A DNA stretch of 5,726 nucleotides from Nitrospirota bacterium (lineage in GTDB: Bacteria > Nitrospirota > Thermodesulfovibrionia > Thermodesulfovibrionales > Dissulfurispiraceae), in contig DUZI01000327.1 in assembly GCA_013349595.1 (NCBI GenBank), positions 1 to 5,726 of the forward strand, in the 5' to 3' direction. The position numbers were made by a program, and so were the translations under genes. The notes below the pieces were generated by a model, which did no database searches, had not been told where the DNA came from, and worked only from the letters and a program-made list of their open reading frames with translations. Of this stretch, positions 1 to 5,700 are shown piece by piece. Positions within the stretch are counted from its first letter, which is position 1. The number at the start of each line of letters is the position of its first letter.

Positions 1-2
1 AC

Positions 3-77
3 GAAATTCAGTATAACAGCATATCTTTAAAACAAGCCCGATGTATTAACAAATATATGACCCAAAATCGGCGATAG
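3..77 (+). CDS. Possible C-terminal tail of a truncated upstream gene
   Basis: One forward frame is open from the left edge to a TAG at 75-77, giving about 24 residues ending in KYMTQNRR. The other two forward frames stop within the first 30 bases, so this is the only forward frame that could be the end of a gene continuing from outside the window. The tail is lysine/arginine-rich and too short to assign to a family. The shared repeat flank begins three bases after the stop, which would fit a repeat lying directly downstream of a gene. It may equally be chance, since 24 open codons are not rare. Confidence 0.25.
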   Translation, partial: EIQYNSISLKQARCINKYMTQNRR

Positions 78-79
78 AA

Positions 80-105
80 CTAAAAAGCTTAATAAAATCA
101 GCAAG
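80..105 (+). repeat. Outer flank of repeat copy A, identical to 5701-5726 inverted
   Basis: These 26 bases begin CTAAAAAGCTTAATAAAATC and are identical, as reverse complement, to the last 26 bases of the window. They lie outside the terminal inverted repeat of the element that follows, overlapping it by two bases (AG). The shared unit is therefore larger than the TIR-bounded element. The true outer end cannot be set, because the other copy is cut by the window edge. Confidence 0.9.
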
Positions 106-237
106 GAAGGGCTGGTGTGGAATTTTTATACGACACCTTATAAAAAAGTTCCTAGGGGTTTTGTCATAAGGCATTGTTTTATAATGAATAAAGCAAAATA
201 TTTGTCGATTATAAAAAGCCTGAAACAGCCCTTCCTA
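104..237 (+). mobile_element. MITE-like palindromic element, copy A
   Basis: This non-coding element of about 134 bases is bounded by perfect 11-base terminal inverted repeats, AGGAAGGGCTG at 104-114 and CAGCCCTTCCT at 226-236. The symmetry continues inward after a mismatched stretch: TTTTTATA (123-130) pairs with TATAAAAA (210-217), and CGACA (131-135) pairs with TGTCG (203-207). A second hairpin is nested inside, with CCTTAT at 136-141 pairing with ATAAGG at 166-171 around a CCTAGG centre. Copy B at 5552-5695 matches it in opposite orientation. The end blocks are almost identical, while the AT-rich stretch around 176-199 has diverged and changed length. Short size, TIRs, no transposase and more than one copy are typical of MITEs (known class); the IS family is not recognised. 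No clear target-site duplication is visible. It could instead be a dispersed structured-RNA or regulatory repeat. Confidence 0.75.
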
Positions 238-274
238 AGCGCTATTTTTGGTGTTATTTAAAAGTATTTATTTA

Positions 275-288
275 TTTTTTTTTTTTTT
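275..288. repeat. Homopolymer run of 14 T
   Basis: A run of 14 T lies in the leader of the J-domain gene, ending 22 bases before its start codon. The surrounding bases from about 258 to 300 are almost entirely A/T. The position is compatible with a spacer or UP-like role near a promoter, or with length variation by slippage, but no convincing -35/-10 pair or strong Shine-Dalgarno was found here. Nothing else is recognised between the repeat element and the gene. Confidence 0.9.
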
Positions 289-310
289 ATAAAATATATG
301 GTAACAATTA

Positions 311-1054
311 ATGGATATTCTGAGATTTGATATTAACAAATTGTTCATGTCCTGCAGGACACTTTTTGGTGAAGATGTCCAATTAAATCGTCAATTCTTG
401 GAATATATACAAGAGACGGGTATTAAATCAGCCTTTAGGCAAGGCGCCCTTATGACTCATCCTGACAGACTAATCCATCTTGACCCAATAGAGAAAGAAC
501 AAAAGACAGAATTATTTATTAATTTAAACAATGCTTATCAAGATTTAATCAACTTTGTAAAAGCAAGAGATAATAAGAAGGTAATAATTGAAGGCATTAG
601 CTCCACCATATCAAATACACAACAACAAGATAACTATAATCTTTATAGATTTTACAAGGGGTTTTTGCCAAAACGAGAACTCCTCTTTGGTGAGTTTCTT
701 TACTACTCTGGCAATGTTCCATGGAAGGCATATATTGATGCTATTGTTTGGCAAAGGCAACAAAGACCAAGATTTGGTGATATAGCAAAAAAATGGAAAT
801 ATATTAATGATGATAATATGCGATTTGTTTTAAAGAATAGAACAATTGGAGAGCCTATAGGTGAAACTGCAATAAGACTTTCCTTTTTAACAAAACTACA
901 AGTAAGGACAATTATCTTACATCAAAGGATGAATCAGAAAAAAATTGGAGAGTTTTTTTATATTAACGGGTTTTTAACGAAAGAAAAAATTAATAGTCTT
1001 TATCATGAATTTATAAAACATAATATTGCTTTTAAGACAAAAAAGATTTTTTAA
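311..1054 (+). CDS. J-domain protein with C-terminal MshEN-like helical repeats
   Basis: This 247-residue protein carries an N-terminal J-like domain (about residues 10-85). The HPD signature is at 50-52 within MTHPDR, preceded by a basic helix II (IKSAFRQG) and followed by an Asn/Ala-rich helix III (NLNNAYQDL). The HPD motif is what J proteins use to stimulate DnaK-type Hsp70 ATPase. There is no G/F region, zinc-finger repeat or DnaJ substrate domain, so it is a class III-type J protein. Residues about 110-240 hold a conserved-looking segment (LPKRELLFGEFLYYSG, then WQRQQRP). It contains three units of the form 'G-x-hydrophobic ... L/I-T/N ... helix', similar in style to the N-terminal domain of type II secretion and pilus ATPases (MshEN); this resemblance is inference. 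No signal peptide or membrane segment is seen, so it is probably cytoplasmic. An in-frame TAA at 302-304 limits the start to ATG 311 or later; the Shine-Dalgarno is weak. It is probably a lone gene with repeat copy A in its leader. Confidence 0.82.
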   Translation: MDILRFDINKLFMSCRTLFGEDVQLNRQFLEYIQETGIKSAFRQGALMTHPDRLIHLDPIEKEQKTELFINLNNAYQDLINFVKARDNKKVIIEGISSTISNTQQQDNYNLYRFYKGFLPKRELLFGEFLYYSGNVPWKAYIDAIVWQRQQRPRFGDIAKKWKYINDDNMRFVLKNRTIGEPIGETAIRLSFLTKLQVRTIILHQRMNQKKIGEFFYINGFLTKEKINSLYHEFIKHNIAFKTKKIF

Positions 1055-1063
1055 GAAATCTTT
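1042..1063 (-). terminator. Candidate terminator at the convergent gene ends
   Basis: AAAGATTT (1042-1049) and AAATCTTT (1056-1063) form a perfect 8-base stem with a 6-base loop containing both stop codons. Read on the minus strand, the stem is followed by further T residues and then GTC, which suits an intrinsic terminator for nagZ. On the plus strand no T tract follows. The stem has only one G-C pair, so it is weak and the call is tentative. Confidence 0.4.
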
Positions 1064-2532
1064 ATTGGAAGATTCCTGTTAAACTCAATCTCCCCAAATA
1101 GACCTTTCACAGTATTTTCCTGAGCCTGAAGGGTCGGTTCGTAGGCAGAAATTAACACATTTGCATCACTAAAATGCCTCAAAACATAAGGACTGCCTAA
1201 AGATACAACGATTGAATGATGAGCAAGTTTTATTAAACTTTGGATTACTGTTTTGCTCTCATTACTTATCCCTGAATTGCCATGCCATGCAGATATAACA
1301 GTAAAGATTACTATAATCAAATCTTTATCTCTTGCCTTGTCAAGATTATCCATCGTAATAGAGTCTCTAAAAAATTCTCTGAATACTGCACTGTTGTGCT
1401 TGTTTCCTTCATCTAATACAAAGAGATGATAATAAGAATTATTTGGGATCGGTATTAGGTTATCATTATCTTTAATAAGTGTTATAGACTTTTTGCAAAT
1501 TGATTTGGCTATCTCTCTATTTTTTTCAAGATTAATTGTATCAATAGGGAAGAAGCCTTTTTGTTTGATATTAATCACCTTCTCATAAGCTCTATTAATA
1601 GTTTCTTCTCTTAATAATCCCTTATGAAATGAACTCATAAGGGAATTAAGACATTCATCAAAATTGATGGGATGCAAGATAATATCAATACCTGCTTGTA
1701 GTGCCTTCGTATAGACATCTTCAAAGTTCTCAAGGGCAGACATATTCATTGCATCTGTAAGGGCTAATCCTTGATAACCCATATCGGTTCTTAATAGTTT
1801 ATTGACAATTTCATTTGACAAAGTAGCAGGATAATCCTTGTCAAGACTCGGCACCTTAAGATGCCCAATCATAATACCTTGTAATCCATATTTAATGGCA
1901 TTATTGAAAGGTAGCAAATCACAATTTATTAATTCACCTTTTGTCTTATTAATAACAGGCAAAGAGATATGTGAATCTACGCTTGTATCTCCATGACCTG
2001 GGAAGTGTTTGGCAACTGCAATTAAATTATTTTTGTTGAATATATCAGCATAATATTTTGCAAACCAAGAAACTATTTGTGGGTCATCAGAGAATGCCCT
2101 TGTAGAGATGATAGGATTATCAGGGTTTTTATTTACATCAAGAACAGGAATCAAGGGCATATTAATGCCCATATATTTACACTCTTCAGAAATCACAGAG
2201 AGCATTTGGATTAGTAGATTATGATCATCTGGATAGAGGGCTGAAGCCAATGCCATCTGGCAGGGGAAAGGGGTTGTATCCTCTATTTGTCTAGCGAGAC
2301 CACACTCAATATCAGAGGCAATAAACAATGGTACTTTTGAAAGAGATTGTAATTCTTTAATAAAATGTCTAACCTTATTTTTTTCTCCACCAAAGAGTAT
2401 AAAACCTCCACAATTATTTGATACATAGTCCTTTATTTTTCTTTCATAATCCTTGTTTCCAATATAAACACAGTCAACCCTTTGGATTATTAATTGGGCT
2501 AATCTTTCTCTTAAAGCATCTAAATCATACAT
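1051..2532 (-). CDS. nagZ: Beta-N-acetylhexosaminidase, glycoside hydrolase family 3 (NagZ)
   Basis: The 493-residue GH3 enzyme is expected to remove N-acetylglucosamine from GlcNAc-anhydroMurNAc muropeptides during peptidoglycan recycling. The family hallmark KHFPGHGDTSVDSH is at residues 175-188. It contains the Asp186/His188 pair that serves as general acid/base in NagZ enzymes. The likely nucleophile is Asp260 in LALTDAMNMSAL. A TIM-barrel domain covers about 1-330 and a GH3 C-terminal domain about 340-493, ending in the usual LFGE...LPIKIS pattern. It is thus the long two-domain form, unlike the roughly 340-residue single-domain NagZ of enterobacteria. No signal peptide is seen, suggesting a cytoplasmic enzyme. 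An in-frame TAA abuts the ATG, so translation cannot start further upstream. The Shine-Dalgarno is poor (GGTAA-like). It lies downstream of purH on the same strand across a structured repeat and overlaps the convergent J-domain gene by 4 bases. A related GH3 specificity cannot be excluded. Confidence 0.93.
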   Translation of the reverse strand: MYDLDALRERLAQLIIQRVDCVYIGNKDYERKIKDYVSNNCGGFILFGGEKNKVRHFIKELQSLSKVPLFIASDIECGLARQIEDTTPFPCQMALASALYPDDHNLLIQMLSVISEECKYMGINMPLIPVLDVNKNPDNPIISTRAFSDDPQIVSWFAKYYADIFNKNNLIAVAKHFPGHGDTSVDSHISLPVINKTKGELINCDLLPFNNAIKYGLQGIMIGHLKVPSLDKDYPATLSNEIVNKLLRTDMGYQGLALTDAMNMSALENFEDVYTKALQAGIDIILHPINFDECLNSLMSSFHKGLLREETINRAYEKVINIKQKGFFPIDTINLEKNREIAKSICKKSITLIKDNDNLIPIPNNSYYHLFVLDEGNKHNSAVFREFFRDSITMDNLDKARDKDLIIVIFTVISAWHGNSGISNESKTVIQSLIKLAHHSIVVSLGSPYVLRHFSDANVLISAYEPTLQAQENTVKGLFGEIEFNRNLPIKIS

Positions 2533-2540
2533 TTATTTTA

Positions 2541-2775
2541 CCGAGGCCCAGCGATAAGGATAAGTCTCTTTCGTTCGTTTTGACAGTTCTAATGCCCCTT
2601 TCGCTACAGCCGCAAAACTCAGCTACCACCCCAAAAAGTTTTGCGACTTTTTGGGGACCCCGTTCCTTTGGGTTCAAACAATTGCGGCTGTTTAACGCTC
2701 CAGTCGCAAAGAATTGTTGCCAAAACATCGCTATTCACTTCAGTGCCCCATCCTTGTCGCTGTATTTGGGTTTTA
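2541..2775. repeat. GC-richer nested inverted-repeat block between purH and nagZ
   Basis: This block fills nearly the whole purH-nagZ gap. By hand count 2541-2770 is about 49% G+C, visibly richer than its neighbours. It shows three concentric inverted repeats. The outer arms are CAGCGATAAGGAT (2549-2561) with ATCCTTGTCGCTG (2750-2762), one wobble apart from perfect. The middle arms are ACAGCCGCAA (2606-2615) with TTGCGGCTGT (2682-2691), perfect. The core is the 11-base stem described separately. Short open frames cross it on both strands, but none has a good ribosome site or a recognisable domain, and I treat them as spurious. It is probably a dispersed palindromic repeat inserted in the operon; a structured intercistronic RNA is the alternative. 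No transposase or target-site duplication is visible. Confidence 0.75.
2629..2656. other. Strong hairpin with competing pairings
   Basis: CCCCAAAAAGT (2629-2639) and ACTTTTTGGGG (2646-2656) form a perfect 11-base stem with loop TTTGCG (2640-2645). The loop and its 5' side (2637-2645) also pair perfectly over 9 bases with CGCAAAACT at 2611-2619. The loop and its 3' side (2640-2648) pair perfectly over 9 bases with AGTCGCAAA at 2702-2710. No T tract follows on either strand, so it does not look like a standard terminator. Confidence 0.7.
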
Positions 2776-4062
2776 TTAATGTTTAAAAGCCCTTTGTCCT
2801 GTAAAGACCATTGTTGCGCCTGCATCATTACAAGCCTCAATAACTTCGTAATCCCTCTCTGATCCGCCTGGTTGGACTACAGATTTGACACCTTCTTTAA
2901 GACCTACATCTACACCATCTCTAAAAGGGAAAAAGGCATCAGAAATCATTGTTGCGCCTATTAGACCACCCTTTGCCTTTTTTGTAAGGTCATCAATCTC
3001 AAAGAGGAGATCCCTGTCCCTTTTGTGCTGCTTAATTTCAAGTTCAAACTCCTTATATGGAATGCCATATTTTTTGTAACAAAGGGCATCTGCATATTTT
3101 GTATATGCCTTAAACACAGCTATCTCTGCCACCCCAACCCTATCCTGCTCCCCTGTACCAATCCCAACAGTAACGCCATTTTTGACATAAATTACAGAGT
3201 TAGAGGTTATCCCTTGTTCCACCTTCCAGCCAAAGAGCATATCTTCATACTCCTGTTCTGTTGGTTGACGCTTGATTTTATATTCCTTCCCCTTATAAAC
3301 ACTCTTTGCCTCTAAAAAGTCTTCTTTCTTAATAATCCTGTTAATTGCTGATTGTTGAACGATTATGCCACCATCTATGAGACATTTAAAATCTATATAG
3401 CGTAAGGATTGATACCTTGCAAGCTCGTCAATCTTTGAAATCCTAATAATCCTGAGGTTTTTCCTTTTTGCAAGTATATCTATCGTCCCTTCTTCAAAAT
3501 CAGGTGCTGAAACTACCTCAAGATAGTTTTCTGAAACCTTAGATGCAGTCTCTTTATCCATTGCCCTATTTATGACAAGACAGCCACCAAAGGCAGCAAT
3601 CCTGTCTGCCATATGTGCCTTGTCATAAGCCTCAGAGACGGTGTCAGACATTGCTACACCACAGGGATTATTATGTTTCAATATTGCTGCAGTAGGTCTG
3701 TCCATGAGATATCTTAAAATGTTTAGGGCATTGTCAATATCTGTAAGGTTTGTCTTGCCAGGATGTTTGCCTGATTTAATCATATCTTTTTCAGTGATGG
3801 CACTGACTAAACCATTTTTTGGATTGATATACTCACAATTAGCAAGGATAACATTACCTTTAATCAATTCATAAAGTGCTGCCTCTTGGTCGGGATTTTC
3901 ACCATAGCGTAGACCTTTTTCTATCAACTCACCAGTCTTTTCATCGGCAATCTTCCAAGTCTTTTTGTGAAAAGTAAGTTTTTGCCTGCCAAAGCTAATA
4001 GTCATGGTCTCAGGAAAATTGTCGTTCATTATTGTTTTATACATTTTTTTTAAATCACTCAT
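2776..4062 (-). CDS. purH: AICAR formyltransferase (PurH transformylase domain only)
   Basis: It transfers a formyl group from 10-formyl-THF to AICAR, giving FAICAR, the penultimate step of de novo IMP synthesis in the cytoplasm. The 428 residues show the AICAR transformylase signatures. These are LRYGENPDQEAALY (51-64), KHNNPCGVA (129-137) with the family's catalytic Lys-His pair at 129-130, AAFGG (156-160), SDAFFPFRDGVD (374-385), PGGSERD (398-404) and the end RAFKH. Standard bifunctional PurH is about 510-530 residues with an N-terminal MGS-fold IMP cyclohydrolase domain. Here only about 50 residues precede the first transformylase motif, so that domain is absent. An in-frame TAA three codons before the ATG shows the start is not mis-set. 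A perfect AGGAGGT (4071-4077) stands 8 bases upstream. Cyclohydrolase activity must come from another gene. It begins 22 bases after the selA stop, so the two are very probably one transcript. Confidence 0.95.
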   Translation of the reverse strand: MSDLKKMYKTIMNDNFPETMTISFGRQKLTFHKKTWKIADEKTGELIEKGLRYGENPDQEAALYELIKGNVILANCEYINPKNGLVSAITEKDMIKSGKHPGKTNLTDIDNALNILRYLMDRPTAAILKHNNPCGVAMSDTVSEAYDKAHMADRIAAFGGCLVINRAMDKETASKVSENYLEVVSAPDFEEGTIDILAKRKNLRIIRISKIDELARYQSLRYIDFKCLIDGGIIVQQSAINRIIKKEDFLEAKSVYKGKEYKIKRQPTEQEYEDMLFGWKVEQGITSNSVIYVKNGVTVGIGTGEQDRVGVAEIAVFKAYTKYADALCYKKYGIPYKEFELEIKQHKRDRDLLFEIDDLTKKAKGGLIGATMISDAFFPFRDGVDVGLKEGVKSVVQPGGSERDYEVIEACNDAGATMVFTGQRAFKH

Positions 4063-4084
4063 TAAATATTACCTCCTAAATTTT

Positions 4085-5530
4085 TTAACCTTTCAAGGAA
4101 CAGTCTATCATATGAACTAATGTATCAATCTCTTTATCCTGAACTGTCCTTGCATCAATGATTAATTTGTCTTCCTTTATCCGTGCAATTACTGCAGTAG
4201 GGCATTTTCTCAGTCTATTTTCAAAGGAACTGACGGTGATTTTTTTCGGTTTTATTGCAACCACATAGGTTTTAAAGTTTAACTCTGGCAATGAACCACC
4301 TCCTGCCTGTGATTCATCCTCAAGCATAGCAGCATCTATCAATTCATAAAGCCCTTTAATCTTCTCATAAATCTTTTTTGCCCTTTCATGGATAACAGTT
4401 ATATCCTGAAGTAACATTTTTAAAGTAGGTATCTCGTTCTTTGCCTTTTCTATGTCAATATACTTCATAAAGGTTGCCTCAAAGGCGGAGAGGGTCATCT
4501 TGTCAACTCTTATGGCGCGCATGAGTGGGTTTTTGGAAATCCTTTCAATGAGTGTCTTTTTGCCTGCAATGATACCACCTTGTGGACCACCAAGTAGTTT
4601 ATCGCCGCTAAATGTGACTATATCACAATCAGACCTTACTATTTCCTGAACTGAAGGTTCTATAAAAATGCCATAGGGTTTGAGGTCAATAAGGCAGCCA
4701 CTACCTAAGTCAAACATGACAGGAATGTTGTATTTCCTTCCTAAGTCAACTAATTCATTTATTTCAACGAGTTTTGTAAAACCAATGGTCCTAAAGTTAG
4801 ATTGATGAACCTTGAGTAAAAGGGCGGTATTATCAGTTATTGCCTTTTCATAGTCATGAAGATGGGTCTTATTAGTAGTGCCAACCTCTCTTAAAATTGC
4901 ACCACTTTCACTCATCACATCAGGCACCCTAAAAGATCCACCAATTTCTACCAACTCACCCCTTGAGACTATGACCTCTTTACCCTTTGCTAATTCTCTA
5001 AGGCAAACAAAAACAGCCGAGGCATTATTATTAACTATCAATGCATCCTCTGCAGAGGTGATTTCCCTCAATAACCTTTGGACATGGCTATATCTCTTGC
5101 CCCTTGCACCCTTTGCCAAATCATATTCAAGTGTTGAATAGCCACAGGATACACATTTAACATGATCCATAATATCTTCTGAAAGGATTGAGCGACCAAG
5201 ATTTGTGTGTATGACAATACCTGTTGCATTTATTACTGGTTTTAGACTAAATCCCATGAAGGAACTTATCCTTCGGTGTATCTCTGACAAAATTGATGTC
5301 CTGTCAAACTCTGTAACATCTTTGTTTAAAATAGAATTTCTAAGGTCATCAATAGTCTGACGAGTAAATTTTGTTACTAAATTCTTTGGATAGACCTGAA
5401 GCCACCTCGATATTTCATCTGATTTAAGTATTGAATCTACTGATGGAAGGCTTGAGAGTAAAATTTTTGTTTCCTTTTTATTCATAGCTTGATATATTAC
5501 CATATCGCAAAAAATCTTTTTGATAGACAT
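4085..5530 (-). CDS. selA: L-seryl-tRNA(Sec) selenium transferase
   Basis: This PLP enzyme converts seryl-tRNA(Sec) to selenocysteinyl-tRNA(Sec) using selenophosphate. The 481-residue protein carries the SelA N-terminal domain (about 22-95), NATGIVIHTNLGRS (101-114), LEYDLAKGARGKRYSH (134-149), MFDLGSGCL (272-280) and the PLP-lysine motif FSGDKLLGGPQGG with Lys311. The C-terminal small domain runs to the end and contains RKCPTAVIARI. All are standard family features, and the length is slightly above the usual roughly 460 because of about 15 extra N-terminal residues. ATG 5530 is preferred over the internal Met16 because only the former has a Shine-Dalgarno. An in-frame TAA four codons upstream bars any earlier start. 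It is first in the minus-strand series; selB, selD and tRNA(Sec) are not in the window. Copy B of the terminal repeat ends 21 bases before the start codon, so its promoter must lie within or beyond that repeat. Confidence 0.97.
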   Translation of the reverse strand: MSIKKIFCDMVIYQAMNKKETKILLSSLPSVDSILKSDEISRWLQVYPKNLVTKFTRQTIDDLRNSILNKDVTEFDRTSILSEIHRRISSFMGFSLKPVINATGIVIHTNLGRSILSEDIMDHVKCVSCGYSTLEYDLAKGARGKRYSHVQRLLREITSAEDALIVNNNASAVFVCLRELAKGKEVIVSRGELVEIGGSFRVPDVMSESGAILREVGTTNKTHLHDYEKAITDNTALLLKVHQSNFRTIGFTKLVEINELVDLGRKYNIPVMFDLGSGCLIDLKPYGIFIEPSVQEIVRSDCDIVTFSGDKLLGGPQGGIIAGKKTLIERISKNPLMRAIRVDKMTLSAFEATFMKYIDIEKAKNEIPTLKMLLQDITVIHERAKKIYEKIKGLYELIDAAMLEDESQAGGGSLPELNFKTYVVAIKPKKITVSSFENRLRKCPTAVIARIKEDKLIIDARTVQDKEIDTLVHMIDCSLKG

Positions 5531-5534
5531 AACC

Positions 5535-5541
5535 CCACCTT
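5535..5541 (-). promoter_or_regulatory. Shine-Dalgarno deciding the selA start
   Basis: On the minus strand AAGGTGG stands 4 bases before ATG 5530. Neither Met10 nor Met16, the alternative in-frame starts, has a purine-rich site upstream. The site lies in the short strip between repeat copy B and the gene. Confidence 0.65.
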
Positions 5542-5551
5542 AAAATAACGA

Positions 5552-5695
5552 TAGGAAGGGCTGTTTCAGGATTTTTATAATCGACAAATTTTATTTATAA
5601 TTTTGATTTATACATTTAAAATAATGCCTTATGACAAAGCCCAAGGAACTTTTTTTATAAGGTGTCGTATAAAAATTCCACACCAGCCCTTCCTA
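5552..5695 (-). mobile_element. MITE-like palindromic element, copy B (inverted relative to copy A)
   Basis: This 144-base element is the partner of 104-237. Its ends are TAGGAAGGGCTG (5552-5563) and CAGCCCTTCCTA (5684-5695), and the bases just outside extend the palindrome to GATAGG...CCTATC. Inner symmetry matches copy A: TTTTTATA (5572-5579) with TATAAAAA (5668-5675), CGACA (5582-5586) with TGTCG (5663-5667), and the nested CCTTAT (5627-5632) with ATAAGG (5657-5662). Aligned to copy A, the long end block differs only by one A in a run, whereas the AT-rich spacer is about ten bases longer and unlike in sequence. No open reading frame of note lies inside. In orientation relative to the adjacent gene (selA), it is placed as copy A is to the J-domain gene. 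Confidence 0.75.
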
Positions 5696-5700
5696 TCTTA

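Noticed and set aside
161..185. Sigma-70-like promoter in copy A (TTGTCA 161-166 and TATAAT 180-185)
   Set aside because: The spacing is only 13 bases, outside the usual 15-19, and the copy B equivalent is not conserved at the -10 position.
104..237. Integron attC-type recombination site
   Set aside because: The palindrome ends are AGGAAGGGCTG/CAGCCCTTCCT with no GTTRRRY or RYYYAAC core sites, there is no integrase, and genes are not arranged as cassettes.
61..261. A 66-codon open frame running through repeat copy A, with a possible GTG start at 115 behind AAGGAAGG
   Set aside because: The apparent ribosome site is simply the terminal inverted repeat. The frame is broken by stops in copy B, and the peptide shows no recognisable domain, so the openness is probably chance.
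2664..2692. A tRNA T-arm-like GGTTCAAA at 2671-2678
   Set aside because: No matching T-stem, acceptor stem or anticodon arm can be drawn around it on either strand.
2525..2862. Several 65-120 residue open frames on both strands across the purH-nagZ gap
   Set aside because: They overlap the palindromic block, the start of nagZ or the end of purH, have no good ribosome site and no domain. They look like translations of a non-coding repeat.
5484..5530. selA starting at Met16 (5485), nearer the usual SelA length
   Set aside because: No Shine-Dalgarno precedes it, whereas ATG 5530 has AAGGTGG at close spacing.
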